DNA of 64,000 nucleotides from Picrophilus oshimae DSM 9789 (lineage in GTDB: Archaea; Thermoplasmatota; Thermoplasmata; Thermoplasmatales; Thermoplasmataceae): contig NZ_FWYE01000001.1 of assembly GCF_900176435.1 (NCBI RefSeq), forward strand, positions 558,001 through 622,000, in the 5' to 3' direction. Position 1 is the first letter of the stretch; every line of letters starts with the position of its first letter. A program made the translations under genes and the position numbers. Below are positions 8,755-17,394 of this stretch, one piece after another. A model generated the notes under the pieces. It worked only from the letters and a program-made list of their open reading frames with translations, was not told the origin of the DNA and did no database searches.

Positions 8755-10379
8755 AGGAATTCGTTCTCTCTTTCCATGATATATCTTTCAATGGCGTTTC
8801 TGCCGCTTTCCATGGCCTTTCTTATATCATACTGATCCCTATCAATAAGCACAAATTCAAAGTCATAGTCACTTTTGAACTCTATGCCAAGCCTCGTGGC
8901 CATTTTGGTATAGAAATCAGCCCTGGATCTGTCCAGGCTGTTAAGGCTCCTGTAGCTCATTATCACATGGTTCTTCAATGCTATTTTTAATGCAAGATCA
9001 TGGTATTTATAAACATTTGAATCTATTGATACATCGCCATCTATGTCAGGATAAACCTTATCGGGTTTGCAAAGAACATCGTATGAACCCTCATGCTCTA
9101 TTTTTACATTATTGATCTTTAATGCGCTCTCATAATACTTTAAAAGATTCATAAATTCCCTTTTCTTGTATTCATCGTAGATCTCATTTATCTGGCCGCC
9201 GAAGCTGTAATTATCATAAATATATACATTCAGGCCAAGTTTTGACGCATAGAGCGCGGCCTCAAGCCCCTTTATTCCCGCACCGCCTATGGATATCTCG
9301 CCATGGTACTTTTTATATTTTATTCTTGATTCTAGGCCTGTCTCGACATTTACAGTGCAGCGGGCCTCACCCCTTGATAGATCCCTGCAGGCCTGGTTGC
9401 ACCTTATGCACGGCCTTAATGGAAGATTTCTTCTAAATTTTTCAGGCAGAAATGGATCGGCAAGGGATGCCCTACCGAAGACAACAAAATCAGACCCCTC
9501 AAGAACTGTCCTAGCATCGTTTATATCAATTACAGAGCCGACAACCATGGTTTTTTTATCTATTCTCTCCCTGATCCTTTTATATATATGGTTTCTCTCA
9601 TAATAAAACGGTGCAGATGATCCAGGAGGAGCGGATCTTCCTGCAGAGAAATGCACATAATCAGCATTTTTTATCAGCCTTGCGGCCTTTATTCCATAGT
9701 CAGGTCCGTAGCCCTCGTCCTCATACAGGCTTAATCTTATGCCAACCGGAAAATCGAGCTCGGCCCTTATCATGTCTATGATCTCATTTGCAATTCTGAC
9801 GTTGTTTTCCAGGCTTCCACCGTATCTGTCATTTCTTTTGTTCAAATCTTTTGATATAAATTCCTGGATCAAATAGCCATGGGCGCCATGTATTTCAATT
9901 CCATCAAAATTGGCCCTGTATGCAAGCCTTGCAGCCCTTAAAAAATCCTCCTCAACGCTTTCTATATCATTTACCGTCATCTCATCCGGCCTTAAAAATG
10001 GATATTCATTTAAAGATGAAGGGGCAAAGATCATCCTTTTATTATAATCTGGATTGGCCTTGCCACCCGCGTGTACCAGCTGTGTGAATATCCTTGATCC
10101 ATGTCCGTGAATAACATCTGTTAATCTCTTCATCTTTGGTAAATATGATTTTGATATTATCCCAAGCTCATTTGGAGAGCCCTTGCTGTTCTCATCATTT
10201 ATGTATGCATATTCCGTTATTAACAATCCAAAACCACCAAGGGCCCTTCTCTCCATATAATATATGTAATTTTCATTAATGCTTCCATCGGGATTGCATA
10301 TATTTGAGATCATCGGCGCCATAACCATTCTGTTCTTTATCTCAAGGTTTCCTATATTTCCGGGTTCAAAAAGATCCAT
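8751..10379 (-). CDS. Old-yellow-enzyme family FMN/Fe-S oxidoreductase, short form
   Basis: Residues 1 to about 330 are a TIM-barrel flavin domain of the 2,4-dienoyl-CoA reductase/NADH oxidase family (start [36 protein letters not shown]). Four Cys at about 330-350 in a CxxCxxxC...C pattern can hold a 4Fe-4S cluster. The C-terminal part has one dinucleotide motif ([18 protein letters not shown]) but ends at 542 residues. Classical members have about 650-680 and a second nucleotide-binding domain. It may accept electrons from a partner rather than NAD(P)H. Substrate unknown. Confidence 0.82.
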   Translation of the reverse strand: MDLFEPGNIGNLEIKNRMVMAPMISNICNPDGSINENYIYYMERRALGGFGLLITEYAYINDENSKGSPNELGIISKSYLPKMKRLTDVIHGHGSRIFTQLVHAGGKANPDYNKRMIFAPSSLNEYPFLRPDEMTVNDIESVEEDFLRAARLAYRANFDGIEIHGAHGYLIQEFISKDLNKRNDRYGGSLENNVRIANEIIDMIRAELDFPVGIRLSLYEDEGYGPDYGIKAARLIKNADYVHFSAGRSAPPGSSAPFYYERNHIYKRIRERIDKKTMVVGSVIDINDARTVLEGSDFVVFGRASLADPFLPEKFRRNLPLRPCIRCNQACRDLSRGEARCTVNVETGLESRIKYKKYHGEISIGGAGIKGLEAALYASKLGLNVYIYDNYSFGGQINEIYDEYKKREFMNLLKYYESALKINNVKIEHEGSYDVLCKPDKVYPDIDGDVSIDSNVYKYHDLALKIALKNHVIMSYRSLNSLDRSRADFYTKMATRLGIEFKSDYDFEFVLIDRDQYDIRKAMESGRNAIERYIMERENEFL

Positions 10380-10544
10380 TGAGCATCATTGTAAAAACCT
10401 TTAAATGATTTTTTTAAGAATATTTATTACAAAATTTTTATGACATTTTTTATTTATTCATTATCATATTAATAAAAAATGTTTTTGAATAATAATTTTA
10501 AATTTTTTTCGCAATGCTTATAATTAAAATGTACATTACGAACC

Positions 10545-11444
10545 ATGAAGGGAAAAATATTAATATGTGATCCCGTGGATGGCATAATGATAGAGAAGCT
10601 ATCAAAGGACTTTGATATAGATAACAGCCCGGATATAACAAGGGATGAACTTTTAAAAAAAATAGGTGATTATGATATTATTATTGTAAGAAGCAGGACA
10701 AAGGTCGATAGGGATATTATAGATAATGCAAAAAGGTTAAAGATTATAGCCAGGGCGGGCATAGGCACTGACAGTATTGACGTTGATTATGCACAGGAAA
10801 AGGGCATAAAGATCGTTTACGCCCCGGGATCCTCAACTGAAAGTGTTGTTGAATTAACCGTTGCCTTTGCAGTTATAGCTGCAAGGCAGATAATAAAAGG
10901 CGTAGAAAATACAAGGAAAAACGATTTCACAAAGCTAAAGGGCATTGAGCTATCCGGAAAAACACTTGGCATAATAGGCTATGGCAGGATAGGAAGGGCA
11001 ATAGCAAACGCATTCTCTGTCTTTAATGTAAGGTCGATAGCATACGATGCATACCCTGTTGATTTCACAGGTGCAGAGCAGGTAACACTTGAAGATTTAT
11101 TAAGAAATTCTGATATAATATCAATTAATATTACATTAAGAAAGGACTCGCCTCCAGTATTAAATGAAAAAGAGCTATCCATGCTCAGGGATAATGCAAT
11201 AGTAATAAACACAAGCAGGGCCAATGCAATAGAGCCAAGGGCATTTTTAAAAATTTTAAAGGAGAAAAACATATTTTACATAAGCGACGTTTTCTGGCAC
11301 GAGCCTGCAAGATTTGATTATGAATTTGAGATGCTTAAATTACCAAATGTAATAATAACACCGCATCTTGGGGCACAGACAAGGGAGGCACAGAAGAGGA
11401 TAGCAATAATGACTGCGGATAACATCTTAAAGGAGTGGTCATAA
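10545..11444 (+). CDS. serA: D-3-phosphoglycerate dehydrogenase family protein
   Basis: A 299-residue D-2-hydroxyacid dehydrogenase without a C-terminal ACT domain, so a short SerA form. The NAD fold has GIIGYGRIGRAIA near residue 143. Catalytic residues lie in NTSRAN (Arg) and TPHLGAQT (His). It probably oxidises 3-phosphoglycerate in serine synthesis. The next gene, a class-V-fold aminotransferase, overlaps its stop (TAATG), supporting a joint serine/glycine role. Glyoxylate or hydroxypyruvate reductase activity is the alternative. Confidence 0.85.
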   Translation: MKGKILICDPVDGIMIEKLSKDFDIDNSPDITRDELLKKIGDYDIIIVRSRTKVDRDIIDNAKRLKIIARAGIGTDSIDVDYAQEKGIKIVYAPGSSTESVVELTVAFAVIAARQIIKGVENTRKNDFTKLKGIELSGKTLGIIGYGRIGRAIANAFSVFNVRSIAYDAYPVDFTGAEQVTLEDLLRNSDIISINITLRKDSPPVLNEKELSMLRDNAIVINTSRANAIEPRAFLKILKEKNIFYISDVFWHEPARFDYEFEMLKLPNVIITPHLGAQTREAQKRIAIMTADNILKEWS

Positions 11445-12538
11445 TGCTTCTAATACCAGGTCCTGTGGAGGTTACAAGGCCTGTCATGGATGCAGGCTCC
11501 TACCTATGCAATCACAGGTCTGACGAATTCAGGGCAATAGTAAATAACATAGAAAATTCATTGAATTCATTAACAGGGTCTCACCGGGCAGTTGTAACAA
11601 CGGGCTCTGGAACGCTGGCAGTGGAATCCATGGTATTCTCGCTTATCAATAAAAACGATAAAGTGGTTGCATTAACCCAGGGCCCATTTGGGGATAGGCT
11701 TGCAGCGTCAGTGAGGAGGGCAAGCAAAAACGCAGAGATTATCAACATTGAAAACAAAAATATAATGGAGATAATAGAGGAAAAGGACTTTGATAAGCTG
11801 TTTATGGTACATAACGAAACCGGCTATGGTGTTGCTGTAAGAAATATAAACGATGTTGCAAGGGCTGTAAAAAATAAAGGTTCAAGGATAATTATAGACA
11901 GTGTATCAGGCTATCTTGGATATAAAATAGACTTTTCAAACATATATGCCATGGCCACAGGGTCACAGAAGAACATAGCCGCCCTGCCAGGTACAGGCAT
12001 CGATTTTCTATCAAAAGAGGCAGTCGATGATCTTTATTCAAATGATGTTGATGCGCCATTCTACCTTGATTTAAAGACATCGCTGGATTTTCTTGAAAAG
12101 AATGAAACGCCTTACACACCGTCAACAGGCGCTTTTAAATCCCTGGAGGTTGCCCTGGATGAGGTAAAAAAGGAGGGCATGGAAAACAGGATAAAAAGAA
12201 TAGAAAAGGCATCAAAATTCATTAGATCAATATTAAATGAGAATAACATAGAAGTAAACGGCGATGATAGTAATTATTCAAACACCGTTGTTTGCTTCAA
12301 ACCAAGGACAGATCCTGATGATGTAATAAAAAGACTTGCTAGTGAGAATATAATAATAACAAAGGGCATGGGCTCGATGAAGAATTATCTCAGGATTGGC
12401 ACAATGGGAATAATAAACAGCCATTTCATATCAAGATTTTTGAACAGCTACTTTAAAATAGAAAAAATCAACGATTATGTTGATGAAAGCGAGGTAAAAT
12501 GCGATCTGCCTGAATTTCTTGAGATTATTGAAGCGTGA
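11444..12538 (+). CDS. Alanine/serine-glyoxylate aminotransferase family protein
   Basis: A PLP-dependent class V aminotransferase of 364 residues. The Schiff-base Lys is in TGSQKNIAALPG, and the N-terminal LIPGPVEVTRPVM is typical of the alanine-glyoxylate/serine-pyruvate group. The ATG at 11444 overlaps the serA stop. Coupling to serA suggests use in serine synthesis, either on phosphohydroxypyruvate or on glyoxylate/serine. It overlaps the convergent alaX by 14 bp. Confidence 0.85.
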   Translation: MLLIPGPVEVTRPVMDAGSYLCNHRSDEFRAIVNNIENSLNSLTGSHRAVVTTGSGTLAVESMVFSLINKNDKVVALTQGPFGDRLAASVRRASKNAEIINIENKNIMEIIEEKDFDKLFMVHNETGYGVAVRNINDVARAVKNKGSRIIIDSVSGYLGYKIDFSNIYAMATGSQKNIAALPGTGIDFLSKEAVDDLYSNDVDAPFYLDLKTSLDFLEKNETPYTPSTGAFKSLEVALDEVKKEGMENRIKRIEKASKFIRSILNENNIEVNGDDSNYSNTVVCFKPRTDPDDVIKRLASENIIITKGMGSMKNYLRIGTMGIINSHFISRFLNSYFKIEKINDYVDESEVKCDLPEFLEIIEA

Positions 12539-13241
12539 ACTCAAGCCTTTTATGTCCGCGGCCCTTGTTTTCAATCTTTTTTATAATAATTTTCCCCACC
12601 TCTGATGTATTTTTTACATGGGTTCCGCCATCGCTCTGCATGTCGAAGCCCTCTATTTCTATGACCCTTACATAATCAAGGCTCTCTATGAGCCTTCTGC
12701 CAGGCTCTGTTCTTGCAAGGTCCGGTATTGCCAGGGCCTCATCCCTTGTTAATGTTTTCTCAAAAACGTTTAAACCTTTTTCAATGATCTCGTTTGATTG
12801 GTTTATTATTGTCTCTATTAATTCCCTGTTTATATCATCAAAGTCAAAATCAACCCTTGCATGATCTGTATATAACTGCCCACCTGTTAGCATTCCGTGG
12901 TCATTGTAATAATTCTTTACAACACCATCTATTATATGCACGGCTGTGTGGTACCTCATTAATGAATACCTTCTATCCCAGTCTATTATTCCATGCAATT
13001 TATCGCCCCTGCCTGGAACATCGCCGGATATTTTATGTATAATATCATCGTTGTTTTTATAGACGTCTATAACCTGGTATTTTTTATCATCTTTTAATAA
13101 TAAACCGGTATCATTTGGCTGGCCACCGCCTGTAGGGTAAAAGCATGTTCTATCAAGTATCACCTCATCGCCGTTCACATTTAAAACGGTTGCATCAAAT
13201 TCTTTCATGTACATATCCTTCCAGAAGAGCCTTTCAGTCAT
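12525..13241 (-). CDS. alaX: Alanyl-tRNA editing protein AlaX
   Basis: A free-standing editing domain that hydrolyses Ser-tRNA(Ala) or Gly-tRNA(Ala). It has 238 residues from the ATG at 13241 (MTERLFWKDMY); an upstream in-frame extension to 13334 lacks family similarity. The zinc site is seen as HTAVH and, near the end, DGGTHVKNTSEVG, where the usual Cys of CGGTH is Asp. The N-terminal motif CFYPTGGGQPNDTG is the AlaRS-like entry loop. It is divergent from the disulfide oxidoreductase gene. Confidence 0.9.
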   Translation of the reverse strand: MTERLFWKDMYMKEFDATVLNVNGDEVILDRTCFYPTGGGQPNDTGLLLKDDKKYQVIDVYKNNDDIIHKISGDVPGRGDKLHGIIDWDRRYSLMRYHTAVHIIDGVVKNYYNDHGMLTGGQLYTDHARVDFDFDDINRELIETIINQSNEIIEKGLNVFEKTLTRDEALAIPDLARTEPGRRLIESLDYVRVIEIEGFDMQSDGGTHVKNTSEVGKIIIKKIENKGRGHKRLEFTLQ

Positions 13242-13299
13242 GATTTTATAATCTTTTATAATATTAAAAGCCATCTGGTAACATATTTGTATATTAAAA

Positions 13300-13308
13300 T
13301 TTATATAC
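13300..13308 (+). promoter_or_regulatory. TATA box of the disulfide oxidoreductase gene
   Basis: tttatatac is centred 24 bp before the ATG at 13328, the leaderless distance. Confidence 0.45.
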
Positions 13309-13327
13309 TTATATATGATAACCAACC

Positions 13328-13990
13328 ATGGCACTGATAAGAGATGAGGACAGGAAATATTTAGAGGATGAATTCAATGGCAAGTTAAAGGAACCCGTTG
13401 ACCTTGTTGTTTTCACATCAAACAAGAGTGACTGCAAGTACTGCAAGGAAACAGTCCAGCTTGCAGAGGAATTATCATCAATAAATGAAAAGATAAATTT
13501 AATAAAGTACGTTTACGAGGATAACAAGGACGCTGTAAATGATTATGGTGTTGAGAAATATCCTGCAACAATAGTCGCAAAGCATGGCCAGAAGGACGGA
13601 AGGATTGTATACTATGGAATTCCATCTGGCTACGAATTCGGATCATTAATAGAGGACATTGAAAACGTCTCAATGAACGAGGCAGATGTATCAAAGCACG
13701 CAATGGAGTTAATATCAAAGGTTGACAGGCCACTAACAATAAAGGTCTATGTAACACCAACATGCCAGTACTGCCCAAGGGCCGTTGGCACAGCACATAA
13801 GTTCGCACTATTAAACAAGAATATAAAGGCAGAAATGATAGAATCACTGGAATTCGACAAGGAGGCTGAGGAGGTCGGGGTTTCAGCGGTACCACACGTT
13901 GTTATAAACGACGATGTAACCTTTGTTGGCGCACAGCCGGATGATCAGTTCGCAGAATTTATAATGGAAGCATACAACCACCAGGATTAA
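13328..13990 (+). CDS. Glutaredoxin-like protein disulfide oxidoreductase (PDO)
   Basis: A 220-residue protein with two thioredoxin folds, each with a redox pair: CKYC near residue 37 and CQYC near residue 146. Cis-Pro positions follow in EKYPATIV and SAVPHVV. PDOs make and shuffle disulfides in the cytoplasm of thermophiles and accept electrons from a thioredoxin reductase-like enzyme. The double CxxC and length fit the family exactly. Confidence 0.93.
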   Translation: MALIRDEDRKYLEDEFNGKLKEPVDLVVFTSNKSDCKYCKETVQLAEELSSINEKINLIKYVYEDNKDAVNDYGVEKYPATIVAKHGQKDGRIVYYGIPSGYEFGSLIEDIENVSMNEADVSKHAMELISKVDRPLTIKVYVTPTCQYCPRAVGTAHKFALLNKNIKAEMIESLEFDKEAEEVGVSAVPHVVINDDVTFVGAQPDDQFAEFIMEAYNHQD

Positions 13991-14055
13991 ATTTTATTTA
14001 TTTAAAAATCCATTACAAAAAGATTTTAATAATATTTTCATATACAGTTTTTGAT

Positions 14056-14128
14056 GCCACTGTAGCTCAGCAGGTGGAGCGGCTGACTTGTAATCAGCAG
14101 GTCGGGGGATCGAAACCCTCCAGTGGCT
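14056..14128 (+). tRNA. tRNA-Thr (anticodon TGT)
   Basis: A complete cloverleaf: acceptor GCCACTG/CAGTGGC, D stem GCTC/GAGC, anticodon stem GCTGA/TCAGC around CTTGTAA, T stem GGGGG/CCCTC-like with loop ATCGAAA. No CCA is encoded and no intron is seen. The discriminator is T. The stop of the convergent DUF998 gene abuts it. Confidence 0.96.
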
Positions 14129-14680
14129 TTAATTTTTTGTGTATAAAAAAGCTCCAAACTGAAAGCTCCATGCTATTAGCGGTATTAGTATCATCCTTTC
14201 CATGCCCCCTGGGCCAAGGCCAAGGTAGACCTTTATTCCGAATAGGACAAGTGCTATTATTGAGATTGTTCCAAGAACTGACCATTCAATGGAAAGTGCA
14301 TTTTTATATTTTAAAAATGCAAAATATGATAAAAGCGATGGAAACAAAAATGCAAGAACCGCAAACGATAGATGTATGTATCCGAAATGCTCATTGAATA
14401 CACCGACACCTATAGAGCCGATGCCGCCCATTATATATAATACTGTAAATGCCCCTGAGCATCTTCTTAATAGAAATGCCGCAGCCATCTCAAGGATGCC
14501 AAGAACTATGATTGATGCATTAAATATATAAGGCATAGAATCTATTCCAAGATGGCTTATTGAATTGTTTGATATGCTGTATCCCTTGTCAAGGAAGGCC
14601 GCTATGTTAACAAAAATAAAGAATTCAGTTACCGCTGTAACTATTATAAGACCTGAAATCTTTTCATTATTCATGTACAA
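14129..14680 (-). CDS. DUF998 family membrane protein
   Basis: A 183-residue protein with about six transmembrane helices of the DUF998 type (ISNNSISHLGIDSMPYIFN after helix 1, NEHFGYIHLSFAVLAF in the middle). Function in archaea is not established. An ATG two codons in is an equally good start. Its stop is directly next to the tRNA-Thr 3' end. Confidence 0.75.
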   Translation of the reverse strand: MYMNNEKISGLIIVTAVTEFFIFVNIAAFLDKGYSISNNSISHLGIDSMPYIFNASIIVLGILEMAAAFLLRRCSGAFTVLYIMGGIGSIGVGVFNEHFGYIHLSFAVLAFLFPSLLSYFAFLKYKNALSIEWSVLGTISIIALVLFGIKVYLGLGPGGMERMILIPLIAWSFQFGAFLYTKN

Positions 14681-14722
14681 TTATAATTAACATATATAAT
14701 ATTTTTATTAAATTAAAAAAAA

Positions 14723-16216
14723 TTAATCATTCATTGAAATGTATATTGATATTATTCCGGTTATTATAATTGAAACAAAGAAAACACTGAATCCCATGGA
14801 GATATTAAATGATGAGAATGCACCGGTACCGAAGCCGAAGAGGTATTCCCAGCCGTAGTTTGGTATCGATGAGTGAACAGAGCTGAATGGTAAATTAAGC
14901 TCTGCATCAATTATTAGACCTATCCAGGCAAGTATTGACAATGAGCCAAGGGTTATTAAAAATGCTTTTCTGTATTTATTAATAACAACAGGTACTAAAA
15001 GCGCTATTGAAATAATAAAGGCTGCAATTAGGAAGTCATAATGTAACGGTGCCGCGGTTCTGAGGAATTTATCATATATTATAAGGTATACCATTGACGA
15101 AAATTCAAATGCCATTGATATATATAAATAAAAAATTCTATTAATTTTGGATGGACTTTTTTTGGCATATCCTGGCATGTAGACAAAAACCGTGCTTAAA
15201 ATTATTAGTATGGCGATTATAACCGCTACTGCAGAAATGTATGGTATAAAGCCCCTATAAACAGCAGGCTGTACATATTCATGAACAGGTGACATTACAA
15301 CCCAAAGAACCGGTTTATAAAACTGATCATTTACAAGCTCATCCATGGTTTTATTATATGTCCATTTATCAATAAACCTGTAAGAACCGCCCTGTGGATA
15401 GAAGTCTTTGCCTGATAGCATTCCGCCGATGTATGTCCATGATATCCAGTTTTCAGGACTTTTCATGTAGGTTATAACCGGATATCCGCTGCCGGTGCTA
15501 TTAACAAGTGATATGTTTTGTGAGATAATTCCATTTACCTCAAATGCAAATATAAAATTTATGGTGTAATTATTGTAGCCTGCAGGTGTTTTTATTAAAC
15601 CGTTATCATTGAATATCACAAGGGTGAAATTATAATTTTTATGGTATGTGCCATTTATAAATGCATAGGTCCCTGGCCTTACATTAACCAGCAACGTTAC
15701 ATTATCATAGGTTAATGATAGGTTTCCACCTGCTGCATCTTTAATTTGCAATGTTTTTTCAGAAACTATTTTAATGTAATCCTCATGGGCAATTACATTA
15801 ACCGTTACATTTGTATAAGGACTCGGATCATCCCCTGTTGCATACAGTGATATTATATAACTCCCCGGAGATACGTTACCTGATACATGTATATTCATTG
15901 TGCCTGTGTATGTTGGGTCGCCGCCGCTGTTTGAAAACGATACAGATATGCCATTAACCGTTTTATAGTTTATATAAGTACCCCAGGTTGTACCGGAAAC
16001 GAGCCTTACCGTGTAATTATCATAAATACTGGAGCCTGCTGTAACATTCAAAACACTTTCCGAAACTATTATTCTTGATGAACCTATTGCATCAGGGCTG
16101 TAGTTTAATTGTTTATTTTCATTTACTGCTATAAGGCACGCTGATAATATAACTATAATTGCAATTAAAACGATCGCCACCTTATTTTTATGCATAATTA
16201 TATTATTTAAATCCAT
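14723..16216 (-). CDS. Surface-exposed membrane protein of unknown function
   Basis: A 497-residue protein. A hydrophobic N-terminal helix (residues about 13-30, VAIVLIAIIVILSACLIAV) is followed by an outer domain of about 290 residues rich in Asn-X-Ser/Thr and beta-strand patterns. About five transmembrane helices follow from residue 330 to the end. The layout suggests an anchored extracellular sensor or assembly factor. No known domain is recognised. It is a single gene; the 279-bp upstream spacer to 16495 is AT-rich with nothing else visible. Confidence 0.65.
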   Translation of the reverse strand: MDLNNIIMHKNKVAIVLIAIIVILSACLIAVNENKQLNYSPDAIGSSRIIVSESVLNVTAGSSIYDNYTVRLVSGTTWGTYINYKTVNGISVSFSNSGGDPTYTGTMNIHVSGNVSPGSYIISLYATGDDPSPYTNVTVNVIAHEDYIKIVSEKTLQIKDAAGGNLSLTYDNVTLLVNVRPGTYAFINGTYHKNYNFTLVIFNDNGLIKTPAGYNNYTINFIFAFEVNGIISQNISLVNSTGSGYPVITYMKSPENWISWTYIGGMLSGKDFYPQGGSYRFIDKWTYNKTMDELVNDQFYKPVLWVVMSPVHEYVQPAVYRGFIPYISAVAVIIAILIILSTVFVYMPGYAKKSPSKINRIFYLYISMAFEFSSMVYLIIYDKFLRTAAPLHYDFLIAAFIISIALLVPVVINKYRKAFLITLGSLSILAWIGLIIDAELNLPFSSVHSSIPNYGWEYLFGFGTGAFSSFNISMGFSVFFVSIIITGIISIYISMND

Positions 16217-16495
16217 TTATATGAGGCATTTTTAATATGTTCATTTATACAAATAATATATAATAGTTAATTTTAATGAAATTATAATAATATAATTTAT
16301 AAATATTTATATTAAAATGCATTAAATAACAAATTTAAATATTAAAGCCGGGATTTATTATAATAAGGTTTACTTACAAATAACAAAGAAAGCAAAATTT
16401 CATATCCATTGATTATATTAAAATTATGCAAATTAATCTTGTAAGGTAAATCAATATTTTAGAAAAAATATTAAATTATATCATCATTTTACAGC

Positions 16496-17185
16496 ATGAA
16501 GATATTAATATGTGGTGTTGGTAATGGAATAGGCGGCTATATAACTGAATATTTTTCAAAAAGCAATTATGTATTTATATCGTCCAGAGGTGCTTTTGCA
16601 AGGGAACTTGCAGATCGGCTTAAAATAGGGTACATGCAATGTGATTTAAGGTCATTAAAGGACGTCAGAACACTTGTATCAAGAGCATCTTCAGCAATGG
16701 ATGGCCTGGATGTAGCAATAAATGTTGCAGGAAATTATTTTTCTTCAAAGGCACCATGGGATTACAATCCAGAGGAATTTGCTGATGCATTATTAAATAA
16801 TGCATTAACATTTTACAATGTTGCCATTGAATCATCAAGATGCATGGCGAAAAACAGGGATGGACTAATAATAGGGTTCTCCGCTGCCGGCAATGTCTAT
16901 CTGAATTCAAATCCTGGCTATGCCGCCGGTAAGGGTTCTGTTTCATACATGATAAAATATTTTGCAAGATCTCTTTTACCTTACAATGTAAGGGTCAATG
17001 GCATAGCACCGGGCTTTATAGAAAAGGGTGTGAAAAGCAATGAAAGGAACCTTTTATACCATGGAAGATTCCCGGCGAACGATATTGCACTGGCCATTGA
17101 AAACCTAATGAAATCAAAAATGATAACAGGCCAGATAATAAATATTTCAGGCGGCCATGATATTAATATAGAACCTGGGTTATAA
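16496..17185 (+). CDS. Short-chain dehydrogenase/reductase
   Basis: A 229-residue Rossmann-fold SDR. The nucleotide motif is GVGNGIGGYI at residue 7, NVAG at about 77, the catalytic Ser in GFSAAGN, and Tyr-x3-Lys in GYAAGKGSVS. The end NISGGHDIN is typical of this superfamily. Substrate cannot be told. The 209-bp spacer downstream is very AT-rich. Confidence 0.85.
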   Translation: MKILICGVGNGIGGYITEYFSKSNYVFISSRGAFARELADRLKIGYMQCDLRSLKDVRTLVSRASSAMDGLDVAINVAGNYFSSKAPWDYNPEEFADALLNNALTFYNVAIESSRCMAKNRDGLIIGFSAAGNVYLNSNPGYAAGKGSVSYMIKYFARSLLPYNVRVNGIAPGFIEKGVKSNERNLLYHGRFPANDIALAIENLMKSKMITGQIINISGGHDINIEPGL

Positions 17186-17394
17186 TTAAATAAAACAATG
17201 GCGGTAAATGAAAAAAATATAAAATACCTGTTATATGTTATTTATGGATCAATATTTACAGATATCTATTAAATCAATATTATCAATATATGAAATATTT
17301 AAATAGAATTTTACATAAAGAATATTTATATTAATCCGGACTATTTATTAGTTTTAATAGAAATGTTAAAATATCATTATCATAATTAAATTCC

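Noticed and set aside
13413-13895. 160-codon minus-strand ORF within the disulfide oxidoreductase gene
   Set aside because: Antisense to a strongly conserved double-CxxC gene, with biased composition typical of shadow ORFs.
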